Program-made: the position numbers and the translations under genes
Notes under the pieces: generated by a model
The model's database searches: none
What the model was told of the DNA's origin: nothing
What the model saw: only the letters and a program-made list of their open reading frames with translations
Shown here: positions 50,530 to 62,973 of the stretch, piece by piece
How the letters are laid out: the number at the start of each line of letters is the position of its first letter
Position numbering within the stretch: the stretch's first letter is position 1
Assembly (NCBI GenBank): GCA_025786725.1
Contig: JAHLTZ010000038.1
Location: 62,001 to 126,000, forward strand
Origin: Syncephalis fuscata
Lineage: Eukaryota; Zoopagomycota; Zoopagomycetes; Zoopagales; Piptocephalidaceae
Direction: 5' to 3'
DNA: 64,000 nucleotides

Positions 50530-52111
50530 CGTCAACGATTCGACCAATGTATGCAGCAAAGTCCGTGAAGAAAAAGTAGTCACTGAGTGATCAAGCTGAA
50601 GCAGGTGAGTAGAGATATAAAGGTAACTGAACGGATACTAACGAGAGTGAAGCAACGAGAAAAGATAAGCGTAGGATCAGATGAGTAGTGTGAAAAAGAA
50701 TAGTATTGATAGTAGTAGAAGTAGTAGCTATGCTATAGTAACAGTTGGGAAAGGAGATGGATATACGCTGTTTGATCATAACTAAATTAGCCTTTACCAT
50801 ACAAATCCACCAACCAACAATCGCCAGGTATAATTGTTTTGGGCTAATATGAAACCAGTTTCAATCCGAATTTGGCTAATTCTAATTGATTTAGGATTAG
50901 TAAAACGTGTCTAAAAATAGTTGCACTCTGCACAAGAAAGTTCTTATTACTGCAAAATGTCATTCGGCCTATTAAACATTTTTGGCCTATATTTACGCCT
51001 TTCTGGGCATTGTTCTTGTTGGCGCGGTTGTTCAAGGAAGTGGATTCAAGTGTGTCGCCTGCGCTGGCATAACATATGCCTTGTAAGTGTTTCATCAGTC
51101 ACTTTCTTATCCCATTTTCTAAACAACGCCACTATAATTACACGAATAAAAGTGTGGAGTTTTAAACAAATAGCTATCGCTTCGGATATTAGACTAGCCG
51201 AATATGGCTGGCCTCGTTCTATATTCGAGCGCACTATTCTCTGTGACGCCTTTTGCCACCCGCCTGCGACATTTTAGCCATTGGCCCTTCCATTGCCAAC
51301 ATTTCCTCCGATTTCCAAATAGAATAATATTCGCTCAAATGGACATCTTATTACACATCCGTCACTATTCGTTAGTATGATGAATTGATTAACCGACCCA
51401 CCCCATTACCATACACACACTTTCACACACACTAATGCAGAATAAAAGAATAAATCGACCGTTCTAAATAGCGTGCATAACATCATTTGTCATCTATTAA
51501 TGACACACGCTGCTTATCCAAAGGCCGGCCAACCGTGCCGACAGCACAAGATCTATTTTGACGTAATCGCCAAGAATCAAGCCTGCCCATTTGCTGACAA
51601 AGGTTGCTATTTTTTACCATCACAAACGGCGAATCAAGCTCACCCGACAAGCCGAGCCGGTATCGGAAAAGTATCTTCTGCCGTGTGTGCCGTGTCGACC
51701 GGTTGCTGCAGCAGAGAGAAAGTGTGTTGGAGAGTCCATGAAGTGTGTGACAAGTCTTGCGTCCTTTTTTGGCTAGGTTCAATTTTGGCCGGGATCTCCG
51801 AAGAATGAGCAATTTTTAGACCAATCAATACGGCGTCAGAATGAGAAAACGAGGCCTTTCCCCGTGATGGCACTGATATGTGTAATTCATTCCAAACGAA
51901 ATTACCGCTCTTGGCATCAAAATAACGACGGTTTCGATATATAAACGACTGTGTTTGCGTCAAATTGGTTAGCATCGCCATTAGCATTATTTCTTTAAAA
52001 TCAAGCTTCTTTTTATTTTATTTCATTCAAACCTTAACTTCTTTTTTGCCTTCTGCCTGATTGATACGAGTCATTGTCAGTGTACGCCATTTATCTACGT
52101 CTACCACATCT
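50530..52111. promoter_or_regulatory. Divergent region between Herp-like and CON7-like genes
   Basis: 1.6 kb between two start codons, relatively G/C-rich in its right half, as often seen for long regulatory leaders of fungal transcription factors. A 115-codon minus-strand ORF with ATG 51987 (to 51640) and a 106-codon plus-strand ORF from ATG 50957 exist, but neither has recognisable similarity. In another frame at about 50983-51082 a hydrophobic stretch (AFLGIVLVGAVVQGSGF) reads to a stop but lacks a start. A pyrimidine-rich tract precedes the CON7-like ATG. Confidence 0.4.
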
Positions 52112-53047
52112 ATGAGCTCGTTTACTCTTACTCCTTCTTCTTCTTCTTCTTCTTCTTGTGCTAGCGATTGTCTACCACTTCCTTCATCGATGCATCATTA
52201 TTACGCCATGCCTTCGCCACCACTAGCACCAGTGCATCATTCGTTGAATGGGCCGGCTGATATGAGTGCACGTAGCGTTCGTCTACCCTCTATCACTGAA
52301 GCGCTTGGCGATTTGTTACGCCCTTCAGTTCACAATGAGCCGCACCAACAACAGCACTACCATTCAATGACCATTGATACTGATCAAAACAAGTATCATA
52401 GCCATGAACGGGCACTTACTCCATCCAGTCCCGAAATGCACATGCCTTACCACCACCAACAGCCGCATGCTAGCCCTTCGGCGCTATTATTGACTCATGC
52501 ATCACCGCTTAAATTTGGACAGACCGAAAATAGCCTATCACCACTATCTGACCGTATTTGTCCACCTACCCCACCACCACCTGTACTCGCTTCGGCCACG
52601 CCAATGGCCAAGACTAATTATAGCCATGGTACAGTCTCACCCATGTTGCCTTCAGTCACATTGACAGCGCCAAATTCGCTGTCCGTGCCATTGCCATCCT
52701 CCCCCAATGGCCATGGTCACACCGTCGATAACATGACGTTGTATGATGAAGATGACCATGACCAACATGCCAATAGCGGCGTTACCTTTGTTGCCAATTC
52801 AGGAGTGGCTCACAAGAAGCGTCCACGTCGCCGTCCAAATGAAATTGAGCGTCTATACACCTGTGTTCATTCGGGCTGCACCAAGGCTTATGGCACACTG
52901 AATCATCTCAATGCTCATGTAGCAATGCAACGACATGGTGCCAAGCGACTTCCTAGTGAATTTGAAGCCATTCGCAAACATCATCGTGCCGTCAAGCTAC
53001 ACCAGCTACAGCAGCGTACTATTATGCAATCTGCACACTCTTCCTAA
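52112..53047 (+). CDS. C2H2 zinc-finger transcription factor, CON7-like
   Basis: Single exon, 311 residues from ATG 52112. The N-terminal 240 residues are low complexity, rich in Ser, Pro and His (polyserine from a TTC/TCT run at 52135-52156; PPTPPPPV near residue 170). The C-terminal domain is a basic stretch KKRPRRRPNEIERLY followed by one finger, TCVHSGCTKAYGTLNHLNAH (C-x4-C-x12-H-x5-H), and then HGAKRLPSEFEAIRKHHR. This exact arrangement (Arg-rich lead, E(I/V)ER, TKAYGTLNHLNAHV, QRHG.KR.PSEF) is that of the fungal CON7 family of morphogenesis regulators. Nuclear location is implied by the basic patch. Targets cannot be read from the sequence. Confidence 0.87.
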   Translation: MSSFTLTPSSSSSSSCASDCLPLPSSMHHYYAMPSPPLAPVHHSLNGPADMSARSVRLPSITEALGDLLRPSVHNEPHQQQHYHSMTIDTDQNKYHSHERALTPSSPEMHMPYHHQQPHASPSALLLTHASPLKFGQTENSLSPLSDRICPPTPPPPVLASATPMAKTNYSHGTVSPMLPSVTLTAPNSLSVPLPSSPNGHGHTVDNMTLYDEDDHDQHANSGVTFVANSGVAHKKRPRRRPNEIERLYTCVHSGCTKAYGTLNHLNAHVAMQRHGAKRLPSEFEAIRKHHRAVKLHQLQQRTIMQSAHSS

Positions 53048-53619
53048 TGTTATCCTACTATTCTGTTATTTTGTTTTGAATCGTATCAACTGACTCTGTC
53101 TTTGACACGATCTTGTATTCTACCTGCATATTAGCTAGCAGTATTTATAATAGCTATCACGTATAGTTACCATCTTGGCAGTTGCGATGATTGTACTATC
53201 ATTAGTGAAACTAAAATAAAATCTAAATTGTCGCTTAATCATTTAGCCTGTTCTAAAGTTTGTTCTGTACAGTATGTTTGAAATAACACGTGTGTCTGTT
53301 CTACACTATCGGCCAATATTGACAGATGGGCCGATAACTATTTTTATCATCGGTCCGTGACAACATTGACTTTCTTGTTTAGTAATAATATATTGATAGC
53401 TAATTAATGATAGTCAATACACAACTACACACCCACACACACACTGTATGAGTGATAAAGACAATTAGCTGTGACGTAAGTGTTTATTGGACATTCACTC
53501 AAACTGCGATACTGATGTGATGATGACGATATTATTTACTCCTTATCTTTCAATCATACAGAGCGTGTTCTTTTCAACTAGCTACCCTCTATACAGTCTG
53601 TTGCATTCGTTATTCTATC
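53048..53619. other. Intergenic, CON7-like 3' side and TPS promoter
   Basis: No coding signal. AATAAA-type strings follow the CON7-like gene near 53213-53220. A short CA run lies near 53427-53443. The last 60 bp before the TPS ATG are pyrimidine-rich. Confidence 0.45.
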
Positions 53620-56600
53620 ATGTCTGCCGCCGTCAATGCCGTCGGTTCCGAACACCAAGCTTGTGATGGCACGGGTGGCACTCGTGTTGGAGATACGAGA
53701 TTACTTGTCGTATCCAACCGACTACCTATTACGATTAAACAAACAGAAAACCAAGAATGGACCTTTGCCATGAGCTCAGGTGGTCTAGTCTCGGCACTAA
53801 GTGGCGTTAAGAAGCTAATGTCGTTTACGTGGATTGGCTGGCCAGGTCAGTAGTCATAGCCAATAGATCATTATATGCTGCGTAACTAAGCAAATGCATA
53901 TATAGGCTTGGATATTAAAGAAGAGGAACGCGAAAAGGTACAGAGCCAGCTTATGGCGGAGCACTCGTGCGTGCCCGTATTTCTCGACGACGAACTAGCC
54001 GATGCTCATTATAACGGCTTCTCTAACAGGTAATGATTTTTGCTACTGTCATTGTGGCCGTTGCTGTTCAGTTAGCATATAGCCTAATCTAACACGATTT
54101 TATTTAGCATTTTATGGCCACTTTTCCATTATCACCCAGGAGAGATCTCGTTTGACGAAGCACATTGGGACGCGTACCAAGAGGCCAATGCCCGGTTTGC
54201 CGATGCCATTGCCGAGACGGTACAAGACGGCGATCTAGTTTGGGTGCAAGACTACCATCTTATGCTACTGCCCCGTATGTTGCGTCAGCGTATATGCGCA
54301 ACTAAACCGAATGTACGCATTGGTTGGTTTTTGCATACACCGTTCCCCTCTTCAGAGATCTATCGCATCTTACCTGTTCGTAAAGAAGTGCTACTTGGTG
54401 TACTCGATGCCGATCTATTGGGCTTCCATACGTATGATTATGCACGCCATTTCCTTAGTTCATGTACACGTATTCTTGGTTTATCAACACTGCCAAACGG
54501 TGTTGAATATGAAGGCCGTACAGTCCATATTGGCACTTTCCCAATTGGTATTGATCCGGAAAAGTTTGAAGAGGTAAATACTAAGCTTTATTAATGCATC
54601 TTCTGTTTTGTTAACAGCTTTAATTAGGGACTGACCAAGCCATCGGTTGTTGAGCGTATTACACGGTTAAAAGAAAAGTTTGCCGGCGTTAAACTCATTG
54701 TTGGCGTTGATCGACTCGACTATATCAAGGGAGTGCCACAGAAGATGCACGCCTTTGAAGTATTCCTCGAAGAACATCCAGAATGGCGTGGTAAAGTTGT
54801 TCTGGTACAAGTGGCTGTGCCCTCTCGACAAGATGTTGAAGAGTACCAGAATCTACGTATGATTGTCAATGAGCTAGTGGGTCGTATTAATGGACGATTT
54901 GGTAAGCTATTGGCAGTATAAAAAACTAGCATTATTTACTAGATTGTAGGTACAATTGAGTTTACACCTATTCATTATATGCACCAATCGGTCAGCTTTG
55001 AAGAATTGGTGGCCCTCTATGCCGTCTCGGACGTTTGTCTTGTTTCATCAACTCGAGACGGTATGAATCTGGTAGGCATACAGTCAATATTGCTACTATT
55101 ATGCTTAATTTAATGCTATACAGGTTTCATACGAATATATCGCCAGTCAACCTGATAGACATGGTGTATTGATTCTAAGTGAGTTTGCCGGCGCTGCCCA
55201 GTCATTAAATGGTAATTAATACAAAAGCATTTTAAATAATAGCATTAATGGATGTATGCCATTCTACTAGGATCGGTTATTGTTAATCCATGGGATACAG
55301 AAGATTTGGCTAATGCCATTCACACGGCAGTTACTATGCCTGATGAATTACGTAAATCAAATCATGAAAAACTATTCCGATATGTAACCAAGTATACGGC
55401 AGCATATTGGGGTAATTCATTCGTTAATGAGTTACGTATGATTATCAGCGATGATGCACAACAGCAACAGCGTCGACTTGCCCACCTTACAGCAGATCAT
55501 GTCATTGATCTATATCAGAAATCTACAAAGAGACGTGTAAGTAACACTAATATTGATATATAATATTATGCCAATATTATTAATAATGGTTCATTAGGTT
55601 ATTCTACTGGATTATGATGGTACATTAACAGCTGTACATCGATTACCTGATTTCGGTAATTAGCCTTATATAATCTAATGTATTTAATAACTAATAGTAA
55701 CCAATCTAGCAAAACCATCGGCAACTGTACTGGATAATCTTACACGACTTGCTGCCTTGCCCAATACTTACGTCTACATTCTATCTGGTCGCGGTCGACA
55801 ACATCTTGACAGTTGGTTCGAAAAGACCGGTGTTGGTCTATTAGCCGAACATGGCTGTTTCTATAAACACCCACCATCATTTGCCGAACAGTATCGTGAA
55901 CATCGCCAACAAGCACTACAATCCAACAACAATGATAACAACCATCATGTAAATGGATCGCCAAATAGTAATGCTTCAAGTAGTGCCAATACCGGCAACG
56001 ATGCCGATAACAATTATCGTATGGGTAAAGACTTGGGCGATGGCTGGTACTGTCTTGTCGATTCATCCGACAAGAGTTGGCGTGATACTATCGGCCCATT
56101 GTTCCGCCACTACACAGAACGTACACCTGGCTCGTTTATTGAAGAGAAGGAAATCAACATTACTTGGCATTATCGCAATGCCGATCCTGAATTCGGTGCC
56201 TGGCAAGCCAGTGAATTGCAAGTCAATCTCGAGAAGATTCTAAGTCATATGGCACTCTCGGTAAGTAATACAGCCTAAATTTACACACTAGCCATCGATC
56301 CAATTACTTATCGCTATTTAATTAGATTATTATGGGCAATAAGACGCTTGAACTAAGACCATCGGCTGCTGATAAAGCAACCGGTGCGCGTACCATTTTA
56401 AAGGACCTTGGTCTAAGCGAGGATGACATTGACTTTTGTCTATGTATCGGTGATGGTAAAACAGATGAGCCAGTATTTACAGCCATTAATCACTCAGATC
56501 TACCGGGAGCCATTAGCTGTACTGTTGGACGTAAACAAACAGAAGCCAACTTTTACTTGTCAGGTGTTGATCAAGTACAAACCATACTGCGCCAGTTAGC

Positions 56601-56637
56601 GTTGTCATCGGCATCGTCATCAACAACTAGTCAATAG
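53620..56637 (+). CDS. Trehalose-6-phosphate synthase/phosphatase, bifunctional
   Basis: Makes trehalose-6-phosphate from UDP-glucose and glucose-6-phosphate and may dephosphorylate it to trehalose, a stress protectant. Ten exons with consistent phases (53620-53845, 53906-54029, 54108-54573, 54628-54901, 54950-55071, 55124-55211, 55271-55536, 55598-55655, 55710-56260, 56326-56637), 828 residues. The N-terminal GT20 synthase domain covers about residues 25-510: VVSNRLPI, VQDYHLMLLPRML, GWFLHTPFPSSEIYR, VDRLDYIKGVPQK, VSSTRDGMNLVSYEY. The C-terminal HAD phosphatase domain covers about 520-810: LLDYDGTLT (both catalytic aspartates), ILSGRGR, and GDGKTDEPVF. An Asn/Ser-rich insert splits the phosphatase domain at about residue 600 (SNNNDNNHHVNGSPNSN). 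The GDGKTDE motif has Gly where GDD is usual, but the acidic residues that bind magnesium (second GD and DE) are retained. Confidence 0.96.
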
Positions 56638-56949
56638 TTACAATTGTTAATGATCATGACAGTAATATTAGTAATATTAGTAGTGGTAGCAGTAGTAGTA
56701 GCAGTAATGCAAATAAATAATTGTGGAATCTATATTATTACTATTTAACTATACTAATCTATTCTAATCCAATCTAATTACAATAATGACATTTAATAAC
56801 AACTTAACAAAACAATAGATCTATATACACAAATATCCTATTATATACGATCAACTCATCAGCAATCATAATACCATTTAGATTAAATTAAAACGACAAT
56901 TCTTTATCCAAATGCACACATACACGCACAAATGTATAGAATGTACTTC
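56638..56949. other. Convergent 3' region TPS / UEV
   Basis: 312 bp between two stop codons. It has a short TAG/TAGTAG tract near 56670-56706 but no coding signal. Confidence 0.45.
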
Positions 56950-57579
56950 TTAAAAATAACTATTTTCAGGTGGTTGCGGCAACTTGGCATTATGATGGTT
57001 TGCCATATCTCTAAAAGAAATATATACATACAATAAATACATTAATCCTATTTATATCTATTAAAGTGCATGACTTACTGTCGAAGACTGACCAATATCG
57101 TTTCAAGTGTATAATCACGCTTCCAATGCTTTAGACACGCAACCTTTGACGGTTCAACATGGCCGGTCTCCTTATTGACACACGGCAAATTGATACGAGA
57201 AGTAAACGAGATAACTGGTGGTTCATCGGGATAATTGGGTCCGCAGTGTATTGTTAGACTATAGATACGATTTTCATGTACCGTCTACAACCAGCCATAC
57301 TAAATTAATACAATCAATAGTAAAATGGCCCTACGACTTACTCGACCCGGTCCAAGAATGGTTCCATTCCACGCCGACATCATTATATCATCAGAGTCTG
57401 CCAATCCATAACTGCAAGACCCATCACCTATGCCTTTCTCGCCTTTCTCGAGTTCTTCCAACAAACGAAAGTTACGTGGCACTAATCATCATAAGTGGTT
57501 CCAATAACATAATAAATACGGATGAGTTTATGGCACAACAACAGCGTCAATATTGGTTCATTCACTTACCAACTGCCAT
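56950..57579 (-). CDS. MMS2: Ubiquitin-conjugating enzyme variant (UEV1/MMS2)
   Basis: Catalytically inactive E2 that pairs with UBC13 to build K63-linked ubiquitin chains in DNA damage tolerance. Four exons: 57579-57570 (only ten bases), 57481-57342, 57284-57079 and 57010-56950, 138 residues with consistent phases. It reads [20 protein letters not shown], then [48 protein letters not shown] and [11 protein letters not shown]. The E2 active-site cysteine is absent from its usual place, as expected for a UEV. The first exon holds just three codons and one base, so simple ORF calling would miss the start. Confidence 0.95.
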
Positions 57580-57917
57580 TGTAGAATACGATAGCAAGGA
57601 TAGATGCTGTGTGCAAGTTATGTTCAGTGATAGCAATCAATGAATGTAACTGCTAATAACAAACGCTATAATAGACACAGGAATAGAAGCGTATAGCAAT
57701 AGTATTGCCGTTGTTGGTGGAGTATAGAAGAAAGAAGAGAGAAGAAAGAAATGACGTGCATCTCAATAGATCAACATCCACACACATCCACATCCACACA
57801 CAATAGACAATAGATTATTAGATCAGTTAATTCATTTGTAACATAATTAGTATACATTATAGACATCGATGCCACCATTACTATCATTATTATTATTATG
57901 GTGTTATACCTATTTAC
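57580..57917. other. Intergenic, UEV promoter and CSN5 3' side
   Basis: 338 bp. Contains a CCACA/ACATCC run near 57775-57800 and an ATT triplet run near 57880-57900. No coding signal. Confidence 0.45.
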
Positions 57918-59526
57918 TTATTCTGATGAAGTGATATTGTCATGCTGATTAGCAATGACAGATCGATTGAAAATGATACTTTTTAATGCTTCTGTCAGAA
58001 TACCGTGTGATGTCTCAACAGTAATACGGGAACTGTGTCATTATGATGCATTACTATTGATATCATTATTGTTATTGTTGTTTACTTACCAGTCATGAAC
58101 AATGGCCGATAATGGACCAGTGCTTGATTTTGATCCATCGTCGGTTGATTCGTAAATTTGTTTTGGTTTTGAGCGCATACGCTGTGAACTTGGTCGATCA
58201 CCGAAATCATATCCACCAGAAATGCCCTGGCTTCCTCCGGCACCACCACCGGCCATTGAGGAACGGCCACGTCGATCAACTTTGGCGGCACTTTGTTCCA
58301 GCTTCTCTGCCAGATCCGCCATCATGCGTGTCGTGTAATCGTAGTTCTACACAGTGTTGATTAAATGAGATGGTTACAACTATGCTCTAAACTACTTACA
58401 GCAATTAAAGGTGATTGTGATAGTGTATGGGTCCAATATTTATTCCACAACTGTTCCAACAACTTGGTATCCAACGATGATTTGAAGTATGATACTTCCA
58501 ATGGATAGTATCTAATTAATAGTGATGATGATGATTATAGATGTACAACAGCTACCATTTGATATAACTTACCGATTACAATGCACACCAAAATCATCAA
58601 TTTTATTAAGTGGAATACTTTGATATTCATCACGTGTGGCTGATGGTGGTTTATAATCCTACAAATAGCCATTAGTAAATAGTATGATTATAGATTAGAT
58701 AGCTTTTATTTACCTTGGGATAGGTACGGAAAGCACCAATATCTACACGGCCGGCTGACATTGTACGTTTTGGATCAATCTAGTAAATAGTCAAATAACA
58801 TTAACCACTAGTTTATTATAATAACAATGTCACTAGCAATAACTTACCACAATGGCTACAAATGGCTCTTGGTATTGCTGATTAAGCATTTGTGTGTCTA
58901 CATCGATACCTGATAGCCAACAGCCATAACCAGGATGGCTGTGATACCAACCAAGAACATTCTCGAGTCGACCAACCTAGTTGTTGTTAGTCTAATAGCC
59001 ACTCGCAATATTCTACAACAACTGCGGGTACTTACTTGTTGAATGGTTGTTGTGTAGGATACCATGTACTCGTAGCCTTCTGCCTGGGCATTGACACGCG
59101 TCTCAGTTCCTTCAACTGGTAGGGCAAAGGCGTCCATTACAATCATCGTGTCGCCTAGAATCTTGCCTTGCATTAAGCCCATCACTTCGATGTTGCCACC
59201 GGAACGAGCATGCATCACCTAATGTAGTCGCTAAGTGTGGCACACATCGTATTGTAAAACTGCCTCTAGCTTACCATTTTAACAAGCGCAATGGCAGAAA
59301 TCTTTACTTTGGTAAAATGATTGGGACTAATCATCAGTATAAGGCCGTTAATAACGTTGGAATGCAGCACTATCTAGATAATGGCTTACTTGCGGGTCCA
59401 TGGACGATCGTTAAGTGCTGCTTGGTGTTCACGATTGTCGTAGCGATAAATGTCGTCTTGCTGTGGGTCAACGGTGACAATGTTATTTTCGCTTTCAAAC
59501 TGCTTTAAGGCATTGCTGGCGTCCAT
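57918..59526 (-). CDS. CSN5: COP9 signalosome subunit 5 (JAB1/CSN5)
   Basis: JAMM metalloprotease that removes NEDD8 from cullins. Nine exons with consistent phases: 59526-59390, 59326-59275, 59218-59036, 58976-58848, 58779-58714, 58658-58573, 58511-58400, 58346-58090 and 58032-57918, 378 residues. N-terminus [19 protein letters not shown], then [15 protein letters not shown] and [17 protein letters not shown] with the catalytic glutamate. The JAMM motif [14 protein letters not shown] is complete, so it is active in principle. It continues with [20 protein letters not shown] and [20 protein letters not shown]; a glycine-rich low-complexity stretch ([13 protein letters not shown]) replaces part of the usual linker before the final [19 protein letters not shown] helix. 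Length is slightly above human CSN5. The identity, rather than RPN11, rests on [13 protein letters not shown] and the C-terminal helices. Confidence 0.96.
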
Positions 59527-62500
59527 CGTGGATAGTTTGCAATAAGATAGAACGTACAAGGTTTAACAAAGACGATGGAGTGAGCTATAACGGAAAGGAT
59601 TGTCGAACAACTTACAGTAGTAGTATGACGCAGCCATTGTACTTTGACTCCTATATTTTTATTTACCCATTTCACCGCCTTTTCTTTAGACACAATTAAA
59701 TAATTATCTGTCACTATTACATGTATAATATTACATTCAACATTAATTAATTCATGTGTAATTATCAGTACAATAATATAATCGATTAGTTATCTTTATT
59801 ATTGCTTTAATATATATATTGTCCTTTATTTAGTCAGATTGGCTATAGGGGAAATGACTATTTAATAAACGACTTTATAATAATTATATTAATCTTGATC
59901 TTACATCATAAATATGCCTAAAATACAATAGTAGAATATTAGAAAATAGAAGAGACCATTTAAATGCAACAATTCATTCTGTATGTAGATATAACAAAGA
60001 ACAACAATGATCAACCTCAAATATTTCAAAGAAATTAAATAGTATGTTACATTCTTTATTTAAATGTTTAAAATAACAGCTACTAATACAATGCTCTGTT
60101 GCATTTAATTCTACTTTATGGAAATGATAATGTTATTACATTTATTAATATTTATTATAAATCATGAATTAAACATAAATTAATTTAATCGACTTATTAT
60201 GATTCAATTGGGTATAACAGTTTATTAAACTAAAGTAGAGGGTCAAACATAATTATGCTAATGCAATTATTTAACGATCAACACCAGCAATTTTTTGCTT
60301 GCTTTTGTTTAATATACTATATTTTTGGTATTTATGTATTTAAAGCACATATACTGTAAATCAGTTCTTATGCTTTAGTTAATTAGGTGGAAATAAAATG
60401 CAACTATGCTCATTATGGTTCATGTGCGTATTAAATGGCTATAGTTATCAATCATTTATGCATTAATAAATAGCTATATTGAACAATATAAGATGTTAGT
60501 TAGTTAGGTTATAAATAAGTGACAGTTATACTTGTAGGTATTCGAATAAAAATTAAAGCTGTCCACGATAAATAAAAGTTTTAATCATTTTAGTTGCAGT
60601 AATTGTAAACATGTCAGCTCACTTACAAATTACGTTTAGTTTAAATTTTGAACCACTAGCTATTAATTCAAATTAGCATAATGTTATTTATTATCAAATG
60701 TCAAAATGCATAAAAATTTATTTTGTTATTACATTGAATTCATGCCTCATGTTTTGGCAGTTAATAGATATTAAATCAGATGCATGCTTTACCAACAATG
60801 CATGGAATATCTCCATAAATTGTGCACAGACATAGCTCATTGTAGTGTATATCAGTGAGTAATATCCTTATCACTTGAAGGACATGCACCATGAACTTAT
60901 GCCAACCATTGGCTTGTATAAAAATAACTAACTAAAGCGATGGTATGGGGATGTTGCTTGCCTTAGGCCGTTGATCGACCACGTGGCTATGCATGGTGAC
61001 CGTCTATCGATATATTTTGTTTTTCTTCTATCGGTTCAACGTCCATTTTTGTAAAAAAACTGGTTTTTCTTTTTTTAAACAAGTAAACGAAAGCTTTTGC
61101 TACGCGCTGCTTCCTCCAGTTATCGTCTTGACGGCAAAATGGATTATTTCATACTCCGCTACATTGATAGTGCACGAGAAAAGGAGAAGAAGACAAGTTG
61201 GCAGCCATCTACCAATCATGGCAAGCCTAAGGGCACCAATCAATTGGACATCTGCAACTCAACTTGAGCAACAAACAAGCAAGCAAGCGTTTAATGCGTT
61301 GTCCACAAAAACCATAGGCATTACTATCACTTTGCATCACAGCTGCTGTCGATGATGATTGCGGCTATGACATTCATATTGTACACACACACACACACAC
61401 ACATGCATCCCCATAAAGCCGCACAAACCATTGAGCAGCAGTCTTGTCTCGTGGATTGGATGGTCACCGCATAAAGACGTGGCGCATGTGTTCTAAGGGT
61501 TTGTCCAATGCAGTGACTCCATGGCTGCTTAAAGAACCGTGTACAACGCTTGTGCCATGCCCGAGACCACCAAACTGCTTGAATGGCGCGACAAATGGGC
61601 CCGAGCCATATCTCTATGCGTGTGCGCGTGACATCTGTCCTCCTGCTTCATTGTTTCGTCGTCGGCATCGCTATCTGTGTATAGCCTATGCGCGCGCATA
61701 TGCAAATGTATGTGTGTCACCAATCCTAGGCCATTGGTTCTGAATTTGTACGCAGTAGGATCGTCGCTACCTCCGTAGACTCGACCTCTGCGAATGGTAG
61801 CGTTATTACTGCACTGCATAGGTGGGGCGGCGCGTGCGCGATCTAATGTGACTGAACAGCAAAGTATTTTATTTTTTGGACACATGGAAAAGATAAACGC
61901 AAATAAAGATATTCGTACTCAGATTGTCACGTTGTAAACAAAAAAGAGACGGCCAAAAGCTTATTGAGAGCTGCATCGTTATAGCAGATGTAGCAATATG
62001 CGTGTAAACTGCTATTTTGGTCGTACCATGACGCTCATTTCGCTCTATTTGTCATTTAGAATGATGTTGTGCTATTACAATTCTGTCCATAGCAGCAGCA
62101 AAAGCAGCAGAAGCAGCAGCATTTGATAGAATGCATGACATACATTTGCTTGTCTACGTTCAATCCAATCATCGTTATGCAGTGTACTCGCCTAAACAAA
62201 CGTGGCAAAAAGGAGAGGACGACAAAGCAAAGGCAACGTGGGACCAGTGATTTGCCAGCTTTACAGGATATGCTTCATTATTACTATCACATGGACTAGA
62301 GAAGCAGTCACACCCAGCTATTGTCAATGAATTCCCATCCAAGTATTATGTAGCGATGGTGGTGGTGGTGGTGGCGTTAGACCGGAATCGGAACGCGCAG
62401 CAATGACCACGGCGGCAATATGCGCGCGCGTCAATGGCTGCCTACTCATAATGATGCAGCCTCTACACAAAGGTAGAAACTCGAAATAGCAACGGATCGC

Positions 62501-62562
62501 TGCACTCCGAAGCGTCGAAGGCAACGGCGTCATTGACCCAAGCCGTGTCCACGACAATAAAA
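59527..62562. other. Gene-free right-hand tract
   Basis: About 3 kb without a recognisable gene. 59650-60900 is very AT-rich. From about 61080 the base composition rises in G/C and carries AC runs (61384-61403), CAG-like triplets (62090-62120) and a GGT run (62352-62376). ORFs here on both strands (for example 61529-61885 minus, His/Arg-rich) show no family features. The G/C-rich part could be a long 5' leader or promoter for a gene beyond the right edge. Confidence 0.4.
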
Positions 62563-62973
62563 ATGCCACACGCTAGTATAGCAAGCCCCTCAAGTATTCG
62601 TTGCTCACTCACCTCTTTGGCTTCTTTATATCCCCCTCAAGTTACTGATACATCAACGCTTTCATCTACCCCACCACTTACCATCCCTTTATCGGTCTTT
62701 TACATTGCTGTTATTTTGGGACTTACGTCGATTGTCTACACGGTTTTTTTACTGAGATTAGTGCACTTTATTTTACTCAAGCTCAACTACGTCGTCTATA
62801 CTATCACACCACCACACACTACACTGCTCAATAGATTTACCCACGGATATACGACGCTACCACGCTGGTTACTAGAATCCGTTCTGCTGTTTTTTTATTT
62901 AGAACAAGTTATTTTTGGTATTTCAGTACCGTTCGTCTATATCTCTATCTCTATCTATTGGCCAACATCTTAA
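62563..62973 (+). CDS. Small putative membrane protein, doubtful
   Basis: 136 codons from ATG 62563. The first 40 residues are Ser/Thr/Pro-rich; two hydrophobic segments follow (VFYIAVILGLTSIVYTVFLL at about residues 44-64 and LLESVLLFFYLEQVIFGISV at about 105-125). No family is recognised. Codon use is plausible for this genome, but there is no neighbour or splice structure to support it. A consensus donor (CTGgtaagta) at about 63221 suggests that a transcript crosses this area, so this ORF might also lie in a leader. Confidence 0.3.
   Translation: MPHASIASPSSIRCSLTSLASLYPPQVTDTSTLSSTPPLTIPLSVFYIAVILGLTSIVYTVFLLRLVHFILLKLNYVVYTITPPHTTLLNRFTHGYTTLPRWLLESVLLFFYLEQVIFGISVPFVYISISIYWPTS

Noticed and set aside
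50957..51082. Possible small membrane protein (hydrophobic stretch AFLGIVLVGAVVQG)
   Set aside because: The hydrophobic frame has a stop just upstream and no ATG. Linking it to ATG 50957 would need a +1 change, unlike the other sites.
51640..51987. 115-codon minus-strand ORF with a true ATG upstream of the CON7-like gene
   Set aside because: No recognisable family, no splice support, and it lies in a G/C-richer leader where chance ORFs are longer. Left as part of the regulatory region.
61529..61885. 118-codon minus-strand ORF
   Set aside because: His/Arg/Ala-rich composition follows a local CA/GT-rich sequence; no family features.
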